Source: Xanthostigma xanthostigma
Taxonomy: Eukaryota; Arthropoda; Insecta; Raphidioptera; Raphidiidae
NCBI GenBank assembly: GCA_963575645.1
Contig: OY754464.1
Location: 27,481,501 to 27,545,500 of the forward strand
Direction of reading: 5' to 3'
DNA: 64,000 nt
In this document: positions 1 to 9,918 of the stretch, piece by piece
How positions within the stretch are numbered: the stretch's first letter is position 1
How the letters are laid out: every line of letters starts with the position of its first letter
Made by a program: the position numbers and the translations under genes
The notes under the pieces: generated by a model
What the model saw: only the letters and a program-made list of their open reading frames with translations
Told to the model about the DNA's origin: nothing
The model's database searches: none

Positions 1-300
1 TTTGGCTGCAGTGGCTTCAAGTGAGTCCAAGTGCGGTAAGTTATATTCATGGTGAACTATACTTTTTTTAATGAACAGAGCAACTCCGCCGCCAGCTGTA
101 TTGCGATCTCTACGATATATGTTATAGTCTCTAGAATTTAGTGAGGAGTTATTATCCAGGTGAGTTTCACTGATTCCGAGAACGTCAATGGATTTGCTAT
201 CAAGAGTTTGTGACACGTCATTAATTTTGTTTTTTATGGAATTTGAATTCCACGTTAATATTTTTATTTTATTTAGTGTGAATATGATTAGTCGAACATT
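1..300 (-). CDS. LINE ORF2, N-terminal endonuclease (partial at window edge)
   Basis: This is the beginning of the endonuclease/reverse transcriptase polyprotein, which nicks target DNA and primes reverse transcription. The minus-strand frame open from base 300 to base 1 encodes ILTWNSNSIKNK, then DVLGISETHLD, then YRRDRNTAGGGVALFIKK. These match the N-terminal beta strand with its metal-binding Asn, the catalytic ISETHL Glu block and the GGGVALFIK block of apurinic-type LINE endonucleases. The frame is shifted relative to ORF1 and overlaps its last few codons. I find no in-frame ATG between the upstream stop (301-303) and the first conserved block, so ORF2 may use reinitiation, frameshifting or a non-ATG start, or this copy may have lost its ATG. 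The reverse transcriptase lies outside the window. Confidence 0.85.
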
Positions 301-1508
301 TCAAACAGATTTTCGGCAATAATAACTAGTTTGGTAATTGCATCGGGTGCGGTTTTTAATTTATTTCCCATAGATTTTATTGAGGTAAGTATTTTAGAAA
401 AGTTAATATTTGTGAAAATCGATTTTATTTCTTTGAATACGTCACCAAGTGATTCACTGTTGGTGGCTGGCTGGTTTACAGCTGCTGTAGTAGAGCGATC
501 GGTCCAGAAGGATGATACGCCACTGGCGGATGACCGTCTTGCGTTGTTTCCAGGCAGGGGTGGGAAGTCTTCTGGTTTTGATCTAAAGCGCTGGTTGGAT
601 GTTGGTGAGTTTTTGCTGTTAACTTTTGGTGGTTGTGTTCGGCTCTGATAAATTTTTTTATAAACAACACAGTTTTTGTCACTTGCTAGATGGTTTTCAC
701 CGCAATTAGTGCACTTTGAATAGATCGATTCCCTAGACGGGCAGTCTTTTATATTGTGATTTTCGGCACACTTAAGACACCTAGGTACGCGATGACAGTT
801 TTTTGCAATATGGCCAAAATTTTGACACTTGAAGCACTGGGTAATTCCACTAAGATTTCTGTATTTTTCCCATTTAATTAAGCAATGGCATACTTTGTTG
901 TTTTTAATGATATCAGAAATTTTAGTGTGTTTGTCAAAAGTGACTATAAACAATGGTAAGTTTATTTCTGAATCGTTCAGTTTTTTGATCATTTGTTTTA
1001 CACTTGTAACAATTAAATTTTTTGATGCTAAGTCGTGTTTTATTTCACCACAGGTTACATTTGGCGGTATATTTTTGAGTACCATGCGAGGTTCAACTTC
1101 GGATTTTGGTGTGTACGTGTGGTACTCAACCCTAGATGTCTCAATAACAGATAATATCGTATTGTAGTCTTGAATTGTGTTAGTGTACACTAGCAAACGA
1201 TTGCCTTTAAATTTGATTGACATATCGTCTGTGAGTGCAGATTTTATTCCCGAAAGTGTTTCGCTGTGTTGATTGACCCAGCTATAAACCACGATGGGAG
1301 GGATTTTGACTTTACCCTTATTAGCATCAGTAGCGCGTTCATCTTGGTTACTTTCATCGTCTTCAGTATCGTCTTCACTAAGAACACTAAATGAGTTTGA
1401 TGTATTCACATTGTATCTTAGTTGATTTTGGCTAGAATCAATTTTTCGTTTTTTATCACTTGGGCATTGCCCGAGTGAAGTTGTTGGTCTATTAGTACAG
1501 AAACTCAT
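288..1508 (-). CDS. LINE ORF1, gag-like zinc-knuckle protein
   Basis: This 406-residue ORF1 protein would bind the element RNA and form the ribonucleoprotein that is retrotransposed. Residues 1-65 are polar and acidic, likely disordered. Residues about 100-215 resemble the RRM-like/PRE_C2HC region of Jockey-type ORF1 proteins (RMVLKNIPPNVTCGEI, then PLFIVTFDKH). Three CCHC zinc knuckles follow: C225-C228-H233-C238, C244-C247-H251-C256 and C266-C269-H273-C280. A Ser/Pro/Asn-rich linker and an amphipathic C-terminus (EIKSIFTNINFSKILTSIKS) close the protein. The start at 1506-1508 is the first ATG of the frame. The stop overlaps the ORF2 frame. No internal stop or frameshift is seen, unlike the other LINE fragments here. 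Clade assignment (Jockey versus CR1-like) is inferred. Confidence 0.9.
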   Translation of the reverse strand: MSFCTNRPTTSLGQCPSDKKRKIDSSQNQLRYNVNTSNSFSVLSEDDTEDDESNQDERATDANKGKVKIPPIVVYSWVNQHSETLSGIKSALTDDMSIKFKGNRLLVYTNTIQDYNTILSVIETSRVEYHTYTPKSEVEPRMVLKNIPPNVTCGEIKHDLASKNLIVTSVKQMIKKLNDSEINLPLFIVTFDKHTKISDIIKNNKVCHCLIKWEKYRNLSGITQCFKCQNFGHIAKNCHRVPRCLKCAENHNIKDCPSRESIYSKCTNCGENHLASDKNCVVYKKIYQSRTQPPKVNSKNSPTSNQRFRSKPEDFPPLPGNNARRSSASGVSSFWTDRSTTAAVNQPATNSESLGDVFKEIKSIFTNINFSKILTSIKSMGNKLKTAPDAITKLVIIAENLFEMFD

Positions 1509-1600
1509 TATTTATAAGAAATCAAAACAGAAAAGAATAGACAAACTGAAGAGATGCCGGGCACCTCTTCAAGTAAAAACACGCCGTTTCACTGCCAATT

Positions 1601-1797
1601 AATTAGATGTTTATCCGTCAATTGTCGAATGAACACTGTATACACCATATATTTTATATTTTATCTGCTTTTATATCTATAAATTTTGTTATATATTTTT
1701 ACATGCTTTGTTTTATAATTTTGTTATCTTGTATGTATATTGAAAAAGGGCAGACGTTGTCAGCCGGTAAGGCTATTGTCTGTTTCCTAAATAAAGA

Positions 1798-1843
<46 letters not shown>
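1601..1843 (+). mobile_element. 3' tail of a 5'-truncated LINE ending in (TTA)n
   Basis: The stretch ends ...GGTAAGGCTATTGTCTG, then CCTAAATAAAGATATTATTATT, with an AATAAA signal just before about 15 TTA units (1799-1843). The same layout (AATAAA, short spacer, ATT repeats) ends the LINE fragment at 36.2 kb. The upstream 200 bases are AT-rich with no preserved frame, so this is a severely 5'-truncated copy. It abuts the 5' end of the minus-strand LINE, so the two lie head-to-tail-end. Confidence 0.6.
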
Positions 1844-1844
<1 letters not shown>

Positions 1845-2938
1845 GAAGGTCAGATGACAGATCGAATTGTTGACGTTGTTTCAAAATTAAAGCCGTCAGA
1901 TGGCAGACGTTGTTCAGCGTTGCTGTAGGTATTTTAATTAATTTACAAAAACAAAAGCAATAATAAATTTTTTAGTTGTCGATGTCAGTAGAGCAAGCAA
2001 TTATCTGTAAAATGATATATAATTTATGTGGAGAAATTGTGAGGTTTTTTCCAAAAAGGGAGGCAAACATCTTAACCTTAGCGTATTAATATATTATATG
2101 ATGTTAAATAAATAAAGTAAATACCTAAGTAGGTATAAAGATTTTTTAGTTACTAGGGGTCAATTGCTCAATTACTTGTTTAACTTGTAGAGGTTTCGTA
2201 TTTTAAGAAAAAGAGGTTTCAGGGCCCGTCAGATAACTTTATTAATTTATAGAGGTTTGAATTATCGAGATTCTACTATAACTATTTCTGTTAAGATAGA
2301 CATCATGACAAGCCGTGACTTCTCTGGCGCCTTGAAAGATAATACAGTTGTTATGGAATTTTGAATAAAAAGAAAAAAAATCTACAACACCATCTCGTTT
2401 CAAAACGCATAACTAGAAATATTTCGAAAAAATATTTGTAATTTTTTTCTTTATTTTAATATATTTCTATTTTTTATAAGTTTAATCGCCGGATCAGTGA
2501 AGGGAAATCCCAACATTCGCTCCAGCCGTGCTTTTAGGTCAAAGCACAGAACAGTCAGGTCAAAGTAATAAATGCCGACCGCCTGGCTCTCGGAATAACT
2601 CGACGTGCTGGGTTTGAGAATAACCGAACATATAGTGATGCCGTTATTTTTTTTTTGATGTTTTCGTGACTCTTCTAAGTTCTAATATAAACTTCACTGC
2701 AAGCGTCTAGCGACCACGGGGACCAGCAGTCCCGAAATTTCCCATTTCGCTATAGCATGATAAATTACGTCTAAGTAGTTTTCGCGTTTGTTTTTAATGA
2801 GTTGCCCTACTCCCCTCCACGACGCGAGAAATTCTGCCCGTGCGAGAAACAACGCCTCTGTAAGTTTGATTGTAAACAAAAAATAAAACAAGCCATGAAA
2901 TGCGTCATGTATTGGGACCCAAGACGATGATTAGGGTA
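1844..2938. other. No gene seen; AT-rich, one pogo/MITE end-like fragment
   Basis: No reading frame with protein character is present. Bases 2160-2290 contain several AGAGGTTT words and a CGAGATTCTACTATA stretch, like the subterminal parts of the pogo-type MITE at 22920-23887, and are probably a decayed relative. The rest is unassigned. Confidence 0.5.
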
Positions 2939-3828
2939 GGACGGGGGAATGGCGTTCACTTAAGGAAAACATGATGTATTTTTTAAATTATTTGATATGA
3001 ATCAAAATTAACAAGAGTAACAAAGTCTTTAATTATCGAGTAATCAACAATTTAACAACAAAAGCATATATCTTTCACCTACTAGTAGTGGGAAAACATT
3101 ATTAAAAAAAACATGTTTGAGCGGCATTGCCCCTGACTTTGGGTAATGCCGCTCAGGGTCTCATAAAGAAGTGTACCCAATCTAATCTGGCTGTTTTGCT
3201 GCTTTGATCAAAATTGTTTTTGATATTGTTGCGCTCAGCAAATTTATAAACAAGTTTACGCAAATCTGCAACATTGAGTCCATAATATAGCGAGCCCAGC
3301 AACTTAACTTGTTCAGCAATTTCAGTTTCTTGCTGTTGGGTGAAAAACGGGCTTCTTCGGTCCAAGCCGCTTTAGCGGTGGTTCTTTGACGATTTTTTGG
3401 CATATCTATCTAAAACAATAAAAAAATAAGTCACTAAGGGGTAATGGCGCTCAGATGAGCGGTATAACCCTAACCGGTCGTTTTGTAATTAATTTGAAAT
3501 TTTAAAAAAATCATACACGATTGTTGAAAATTGACTGCAATATCACAAAATAGAATAGTTTATTGGCAAAAAAGTAAAATCAGTAATTAAATAAGCATTA
3601 AAGTTTTGGACTTACCGACAAAAAACACCTAATTAAAAATTAGATCAGTGCGGCCGCAAACGAAGAAACGCTCTTCACGGTTACATGACGCGAGCTGACT
3701 GTCCGTTTGCAACGCTGTCTATTAGAGGCCCCCTCCCCTCGCGCTTCACGCGACGTGACGTGTCGCTACGTTTCTTTTTGACAGAGTTACAGAGGTGAGC
3801 GCCATTACCCAGTGAGCGCCATTCCCCA
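2939..3828 (-). mobile_element. pogo/Tigger-like DNA transposon remnant
   Basis: The ends are imperfect inverted repeats sharing GGGGAATGGCG (left at 2943, right complement at 3811-3828), each flanked by TA as expected for Tc1/mariner/pogo insertions. Inside is a broken minus-strand transposase N-terminus. A motif GGGTAATGGCGCTCA or close variants occurs at least six times (about 2946, 3119, 3142, 3439, 3795, 3811) in both orientations near the ends and interior, suggesting transposase-binding repeats. Confidence 0.6.
3153..3403 (-). pseudogene. pogo-type transposase N-terminal fragment
   Basis: Two minus-strand frames together resemble the DNA-binding half of a pogo/Jerky-type transposase. 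The first starts MPKNRQRTTAKAAWTEE (from 3403), the usual beginning of psq-type helix-turn-helix proteins. After a short lost segment and frame change, the second continues FFTQQQETEIAEQVKLLGSL, then YGLNVADLRKLVYKFAE and DWVHFFM, which fits the CENPB-type second DNA-binding domain ending in a DW-x-x-x-F motif. The psq helix is largely deleted and the DDE catalytic domain is absent, so the fragment cannot be active. Family assignment is by motif recall, not search. Confidence 0.6.
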
Positions 3829-3919
3829 TATTAAATATGTATTTAGTAAATTAGTATTTACAAATTAGACGCAAGAGTTTTTTTTTTCAAAAAATCCTAA
3901 AATATATTTTTTGGTAGTC

Positions 3920-4588
3920 TTTTACCATTCCAACCTACAAGTGAGGAATAGTACTAGTTTAGGTCAAAAATCACTTTTCAAAAATTTTACAATATCTTTC
4001 CGTTTTGAGGTCGCCCGAATCCAAAAAACATATTTTTGGAAAAACTCTGTGCGTCTGTTAGTCTGCTTGCCTGTAAACACGATACAGCTCAAACAGATGA
4101 GTGGATTGAAACCAAATTTTGGGAGGATGTTTGGTATGCAAATATGAAGTGCCCTATTGTTTTTGGGGAAAATCGGCGCATGTGCAGAAGAGATATATGT
4201 TAAAACGATGTTTTTTATATAATAATGGTATATACATTTCATAACGGCTTATTAATCTATTTATTTTTTCAAGAAAGTTTTGTTAAAATTTTTTTTTCTA
4301 AACTCTATAGTTTCGGAAATATTTTGAAAATTTAAAAAACTCAGCTGTTCTTTTGTTTTATGGATCTGTTAGGCATGTTAGTTAGGCATGCATTGATTAA
4401 TTTTTACATGACGTGGAACATATTATGTAAGGTAACCATGGCAACGAATAGTTAATATCATATTGTATACTAGCCATTACCCGCGTCACCTCACGCGATA
4501 TCAGAAATTTTATTTTCTTTATTATAATTAAATGTCAACATTTTTGAAATTGGAATGGTCCCGTCGCCCAATTGGCTGGATTTTTTTT
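3920..4588 (+). repeat. ~650-bp interspersed repeat, copy A
   Basis: It begins TTTTACCATTCCAACC, has a short hairpin (ACCATTCC...GGAATGGT), passes through TTTGAGGTCGCCCGAATCC and a TCTGTTAGTCTG block, and ends GGAATGGTCCCGTCGCCC plus GGCTGGA and a T run. Other copies are at 31204, 42322 (partial), 45285, 59111 (reverse), 59895 and 54242 (fragment). It has no coding capacity or clear terminal inverted repeats beyond the CCATTCC words at both ends. The class is unknown; it is probably a non-autonomous element. Confidence 0.75.
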
Positions 4589-4599
4589 CAATTATATTG

Positions 4600-4960
4600 A
4601 CGTTCATACGCTTCGGTTGGTATACCCTAACGAAATCGATATCTTTTTTCATTCACGAGATTTCTTGTAAAATCCACTTGCTGTTTTTTTGTTTAAACTA
4701 AAAAACGACTGAAACTATTTTGATAGACTTTTTGAAAATAACGTGATATGCTTCGTTTGACACCCTAATGAAGTCAATATAATTTTTTAGTCGCGAGATA
4801 ATTGTGAAAAATCTATTTTTTTGTTTAAGCAAAAAGAACGCTTAACCTATTTTTTAAAATTCTCTAAGATTATATAGGTATGTACGTTGATGTGCTTCGT
4901 TTGCTACTTTAACGTAGAGGATGTCATTTTTTGTTCTGGAAATTTCATTCTAGTAAGAAA
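4600..4960 (+). repeat. Three diverged ~140-bp tandem repeats
   Basis: Similar units start near 4603, 4742 and 4887. Each contains a GCTTCGGTTGGTATACCCTAA-like block (GCTTCGTTTG in units 2 and 3), then CGAGAT and a T/A-rich spacer. They follow directly on the 650-bp repeat and may be part of a longer composite element. Confidence 0.5.
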
Positions 4961-5169
4961 TTACCACACACATATTCCTTTTCAAAAATATTGTAGTAAA
5001 AGTATGTTAAAATTTTTGATTTCTATTTTCGGACCCATTACAATAACTTTCCAATATAACTAGGAAGTTAAAAATATAAAGTAAAATTGTTGAAAATCAG
5101 GTAGGTACACCTAAATAAATATCAAGTGAAATATACAATTGTTGTAAAAAGAGCAAAATACATTACTAA

Positions 5170-5240
5170 TGTTGGCCAGAATCGAAGAAGCGACCTTCTG
5201 CGTACAAGACGCACTCTATCCATTCAGCTAGCATGCTAAC
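5170..5240 (-). pseudogene. tRNA-like sequence (Thr-like)
   Basis: On the minus strand GTTAGC pairs with GCCAAC (5 of 6) as an acceptor stem. TAGCTGAATGGATAGAG matches a pol III A box/D arm, and CTTCTTCGATTCTGG matches a T arm/B box. The anticodon region TGCGTCTTGTACGCA can form a 5-bp stem with a short loop, so it is not a standard 7-base loop. A loop reading CTTGTAC would give a Thr anticodon TGT. A T run lies downstream. It is more likely a tRNA-derived module than a functional tRNA. Confidence 0.5.
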
Positions 5241-5355
5241 GTAAACGTTTCATTTACAACTCTTTTTAACCGACGAAAAACAAAAACGGAGGAGGTTCTC
5301 AATTCGACGCGTATATTTTTTTTTTTTTTTTTTATTTTTTTTTTTTTTTATTTAT

Positions 5356-5680
5356 GTATGACCACGCATAACTTTTTACAGAGAAGTCCGATTTTGATAA
5401 TTATTTTTTTGTTTGAAAGGGTATACCCCGAAGCTGGTCCCATATAAATTTGGTAAAAAAATTCCAACCCTAAGGGTAGGAAAACAGGGGATGATTGATT
5501 GTTCACTCACTGATTGTAATGTATGACCACACATAACTTTTTACCGAGTGGTCCAATTTTGATAATTATTTTTTTATTGGATAGGGTATACCTCGAGGCT
5601 CGTCTCATATAAATTTGGAAAAAAAACTCCTACCCTAAGGGTGGGAAAATAGAGGTGATTTATAGTTCACTCACAGATTT
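5356..5680 (+). repeat. Two tandem copies of a ~163-bp unit
   Basis: Unit 1 (5356-5518) and unit 2 (5519-5680) both read TGTATGACCACNCATAACTT, continue TTTTGATAATTATTTTTTT and GGGTATACC, and end TTCACTCAC. A T-rich tract precedes them (5311-5350), after a GGTTCTCAATTCGACGCGTA word that recurs in part at 28.7 kb. Confidence 0.75.
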
Positions 5681-5734
5681 TCATGCTTTGTGTATTACAA
5701 TTATAAATTATATAGCCACAAAAAATTATAAAAT

Positions 5735-6227
5735 AAAAACTTTTTAACAAAAAAATTAAACCGCCGAAAAACTGAAAAGCAAAAAATAATAAATCTTTTT
5801 ATTTAACTAAGTTCTATCTAAGTAGTTGAACGTATGTGACAGTCTAGTATATCTAAGTAATTTTGAGTCGGCGTCAAACCATCAATGAACAAAGATCACT
5901 AAAAGAAATAACCAAATCAAATTAACAATGATACGTGAAATCTTCAGCGATAAACATTAACATTCCGAACATGCGCTCTCCACACGACCACTCGCAAAGA
6001 CGTGTGCCCTCAGTGTGCCCGTTCGGGTTGCTCTGTCGCTGACATTAACTTCGTGAGCGCTCAGAGATTTCCGGCGAAGGATTGTTGACGCCGACTCAAA
6101 ATTACTTAGATATACTAGACTGTCACATACGTTCAACTACTTAGATAGAACTTAGTTAAATAAAAAGATTTATTATTTTTTGCTTTTCAGTTTTTCGGCG
6201 GTTTAATTTTTTTGTTAAAAAGTTTTT
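5735..6227. repeat. Foldback element with perfect 143-base arms
   Basis: Bases 5735-5877 and 6085-6227 are exact reverse complements over all 143 positions by base-by-base reading. They are separated by a 207-base spacer that is richer in GC than the arms. The outer ends are AAAAACTTTTTAAC and its complement. No coding region is present. Identical arms imply a recent origin, gene conversion, or possibly a palindrome made by replication or assembly. Confidence 0.85.
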
Positions 6228-7335
6228 TTTTGATACAGTATAATATTAAATAAATAATATGATACCCTAACGAATCGAGAAACTTTAGGATTGATGCTAC
6301 AGTAGGTATACTCCGTAGGTGCTTTTCAAACCACCAGAGCCCAGATTCTAATCAAAGAGCTAAGAGTGGCTTGAAAGTATGATGTTTTCGTGAATCCTCT
6401 ATTAGAAGCCCCAGGAAAAGTTCTGACTGCACTTAGATCTTCAAGGTTCCATTGTGCATCCTCGGCGTCTAAGCCAGGCCCCGATCAGTCCTGGACCCTC
6501 GTGAAAAGGTATTCAGTTCATTCGTAAACTGAATATTCGAATGTATCCGTTTTACCTTTTGACCACAAAATTATTAATGTCGTGTACTACTATTCTAATA
6601 TAATAATGGTATTGATTATCTAAAATTCAACATGCTCTCCACGCTTGGTTCAGTAATTTCGTATACTATTTTATCACATTTCATAAATTTCCATTAATAA
6701 CAGAGTGCCCTTCACATGACAATAAATAATTAGCTTTTGATCTCGTATTTATCTAATTACTGTTTTACAAAAAAAAAAATATGAACATACTAACACAATT
6801 TCTTTCGCAGACACCTCAGACTCTAATCCTTAGGAAACAAGCGATTGGGTACCAACAGATTCCCCCGCGGTCTCTCACGAGTGGACTAAGCACTTTCTCA
6901 CGAAGATGCACAAACATTTCACAGATGAAGAGTTTCGCTCGAGGGGATGTTGGTGCGAGATGCCATTTTTTGCGATGTGGAAAGGGTAGGAGTGCATGGA
7001 AGTTCCTTTAAAAACGTCATGTGGTGTGTTGGTGCAGTCGTGCATCTTCGGAACTCCTCAGCCTTTCATTGTCGTTTAAGTGGCCTTTATATAGTTTGAC
7101 CAGCGAAAGTATGTCGGTGCGGAAGGAGAGAGTAATTGCGTGTAACTATAGGTGGAGAAGGTGTTCCCACATAGTGAATGATACGATTATCGACACCGAC
7201 ACGGGAAATAGTTTATTGTGCGACTAGTGAGAGAAGGAGAAGATTCCATGAGCGTGAAATTTGTCGCACGAGCGTAGCGAGTGCGTTAACACGCGAGTGG
7301 AATATTCTCCTTCGATCAATGGTCGCACATAATAC
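6228..7335. other. Mostly unassigned; contains a candidate exon
   Basis: This is AT-rich sequence up to 6780, then a more GC-balanced stretch 6800-7345 with several short open frames. A clean 49-codon frame at 6834 is listed separately. Nothing else is recognised. Confidence 0.4.
6834..6985 (+). CDS. Candidate internal exon, unknown protein
   Basis: After a CTTAG acceptor-like site (6829-6833) the frame reads ETSDWVPTDSPAVSHEWTKH, then FLTKMHKHFTDEEFRSRG and CWCEMPFFAMWKG before a stop at 6987-6989. A GT (GTAGGA) at 6986 could be a donor just before the stop. The residue mix (Trp, His, Asp/Glu, balanced) looks coding, unlike neighbouring frames, but I do not recognise a family. It could be a host exon, a retrocopy or a transposon fragment. 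Another frame across the same bases opens from 6781 and looks random. The splice sites are modest. Confidence 0.25.
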
Positions 7336-7651
7336 TTTATTCAACTAGCACGAGTAATATGTAATCGGGCCCCTGATAAAAGAGGGAAAAATAATAAATC
7401 ACTTCATTGATTGACGTACCCACCGCCCTCGATGCACACAAGATGGCCCTGACTTTCGCTGAATTGCGATGCTGTTTTCATATGTACAAATCGCTACCGC
7501 GTTCCTATTGGTCCAGAAACTATGCAGTAATACATTATCGTACAGTTTCGGCTCATTATTAGCACTCTACGCGTCAACATGAAGTAATTTATTATTTCTC
7601 CCGAATTTAGCAGGGCCCCGAAATTGTATATTACTCACGCGTGTTGAATAA
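7336..7651. repeat. Inverted-repeat element (~60-base arms)
   Basis: The left arm has TTTATTCAACTAGCACGAGT, then AATATGTAATCGGGCCCC. The right arm, complemented, reads TTTATTCAACACGCGTGAGT, then AATATACAATTTCGGGGCCC. The inner AATAATAAATCACTTCA also pairs. No gene is seen between the arms. It is probably a MITE; target duplication not resolved. Confidence 0.6.
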
Positions 7652-8580
7652 ACTCTTTTTCTTAAATAAAGTTTTATTTTATTGATAAATATATTTTATT
7701 AACATTTATTATTTATTTTTACACAAATGTTTATAACAAATATCGTTAGCTACAAGTTCGGTCAAACTTTTTGTACATAATACATTTTAACTACAAATCG
7801 TTCTTTTGTTTTAAAGCCGCTTTTCCTAAATTAGGGACCCTATGCACATTATTTTGGTAGGTGTACCTGTTATACGAGTACTTTTTTCAGTCAGATAATA
7901 GGATTGAGTGCAGTTGAAACTTCTCATGCTCCAAAAATCTAACTAAAAATTGGTCCACAGGTCACAGTGGATTACAGAATTGGCCATATTTATTATTAGA
8001 AATCCGTAAGATAGTACAAAAATAGACACGAAAGATAATTTAATTTAGCACACAAATATAAACAATGTTATTTTTTAAAACAAAAATTTCCACTTTTTAG
8101 TAGTTACCTATATCTTAAACAACTAAATAATATTTTCCTCATAGGTCTTGATAATACAAAAAAAGAAAATAAATCGGAATTATCTTAGTTTTACTATAAA
8201 AAACATAAACAAGCGCGTGTTATACAAACATATATATTTGTTTTTATTTATTTATTTATTTTTATATGAAGCTTACAAATACTTTTTAACCCCTCTGAAA
8301 AAAACAAACAAACTGTTCTGTAACGTAACTAGCCTCAGAGATAGAGAGGATCGAAAAAGAAATGGTTCATGTAAATATAAGTCCTCAGTTTTCAAGTTCT
8401 AATCTAAGACCTGGGGAAAGTATCAACAGAATTTTGAATTTATTATTAAAAAAAAATAGCCATCGTGGTACGCCTGGCACTTGGCAGATGTGAAACATAC
8501 ATTTAAGCGAAATGCTAGTAACTAATTTTTGCCCTGTAAATAAATTTTGCACTGTCATTTAAAAACATATAAGTATACTA
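7652..8580. other. No gene seen; AT-rich
   Basis: No plausible coding frame, RNA gene or clear repeat is recognised. It contains short T/A homopolymer and TTTA runs. Confidence 0.5.
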
Positions 8581-8820
8581 CGAGCCCCGTCCCACTTCAG
8601 TTGGCCCACTTACAAAAAACTCAATTATTAGTCCTCAATTAACAGAAATCGAAACACTAGCGTAATATAGGTATTTTTTATTTTGTACCAAATATTTTAC
8701 AGACTTTTTACACAACCTAAGCCTACTAGATAATATATTCTTACTAAGATAAAAAATTAAATAGAAAACCGAATAAAATATGCATTCAGACAAACTAAAA
8801 CTCGAAACGTATTTCAAAAG

Positions 8821-9918
8821 TTACCATTGGGTAACATCACCTTTATTGGTTATAACGGCCATTATTCTTCGAGGCATAGTATTAACTAAATTCTGGCAGT
8901 CTTGTGGAGTAAAGTTATCCCATATTTCTTTGAGTTTTTGTCTTAGATCTGAGACCGATCTAGCGGGAGTAACACGTAAGCGTTTTTTCATTTCATGCCA
9001 AAGTGTTTCAATTGGGGACAAGTCAGGGCTACTGGAAACCCACTCTAAGAGTGGAATAGTGTTCTCTGAGAACCATTTTTTAGCTTTTTTTGATGTATGG
9101 CAGGCAGCTCCGTCTTGCTGAAAAATAAAATTCTCTCCAGAGACCAAAACTTCTTCCATTGTTGGCAGCAGAGACTCTTCTAATATGTTTAAATATTTGT
9201 CTGTATTAACAATGCCATCAATAAAGTGCAGTTTTCCTACACCTCTTGCAGACATTGAGCCCCATACCATAACAGATGCTGGAAATTTCACTTTCCTTTT
9301 TAAACAGTCGGGATGGTATGCTTCATTTTTTTGACGAATAACTCTGCTCCGACTGTCACCTACACAAACTTCAAACCGAGACTCATCACTCCAATGTATG
9401 CTGTTCCACTGTTCAAAATTCCAATTTTTGTGTTCTTTTGCCCATTGCAATCTGTTTTTCTTTTGTTTCTGTGTCAACAATGGCTTTTCCTTAGCCTAAA
9501 CAAATTACGTATGTTAGTTTTTTGCAAATTTAAATTTAAGACAGCGGATTAAAAATATGAGTAATACCTTGTACGTTCCAAATCCTAACTTCTTTGCTTC
9601 CCTATGACATGTAGATCTCGAAATACGTCTTCCCACAGTATTGCTCCAAAGTACGCTCAATTGTCCGTAGTTAGCACGTCTGTTTTCCTTAATTATTCTT
9701 TTCAATGCCCGTTTATCACCGTCTGTTAGTTTGGTTTTCTTCACGTACCGGGGCTTTGAGGCGATTGAACCATTTGTTTTGTACAGTCTCACAATATTTC
9801 TAACACTATATTTTGATAAATTTAACAATTTCCCGATTTCGGAATTTGATTTTCCGGTTTTCCACAAGTTAATAATGATTACTCTAAGTTTTTGGTCAAT
9901 AACTGCGCCTCTACCCAT
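8821..9918 (-). CDS. Tc1-like DD34E transposase, two exons
   Basis: This enzyme cuts and rejoins the element at its inverted repeats. Exon 1 is 9918-9568 (117 codons) and exon 2 is 9495-8821 (224 codons plus stop), giving 341 residues, the normal Tc1 length. Exon 1 encodes the paired-like DNA-binding domain: a first helix-turn-helix (residues about 1-50, NSEIGKLLNLSKYSVRNIV) and a second (about 65-115, ending KKLGFGTYK). Exon 2 has the catalytic triad: Asp in WSDESRFEV, Asp in FQQDGAACHT, and Glu in SPDLSPIETLWHEMKKRL, with exactly 34 residues between the second Asp and the Glu. The glycine-rich VMVWGSMSARGVGKL block is present. Exon 2 has no ATG of its own near its start, supporting splicing from exon 1. 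No damaged residue is visible. Confidence 0.92.
9496..9567 (-). other. Intron in Tc1 transposase
   Basis: On the minus strand the boundary is AAG|GTATTAC and the end is GTTTAG|GCTAAG, a phase-0 GT-AG intron of 72 bases with stops in the exon-1 frame. Removing it joins TYK to AKEKPLLTQKQKK, the usual Tc1 sequence order at this place. Confidence 0.85.

Larger units (their letters stand above)
1..1600 (-). mobile_element. Non-LTR retrotransposon, 5' portion (Jockey/CR1-like LINE)
   Basis: The minus strand carries a LINE whose 5' region lies near 1600 and whose body runs off the left edge. It has a gag-like ORF1 followed at once by an AP-endonuclease ORF2. ORF1 is undamaged, so the copy may be young. 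Bases 1509-1600 would be its 5' untranslated leader. The 5' end cannot be placed exactly, because the 3' tail of another LINE on the opposite strand follows it closely. Confidence 0.85.

Noticed and set aside
1607-1884. ORFs rich in Ile at the TTA repeat
   Set aside because: They are translations of the (TTA)n LINE tail.
6376-6530. Open frame with KVLTALRSSRFHCASSASKPG and a GTATTC donor-like site
   Set aside because: No acceptor of quality, no recognised family, low support.
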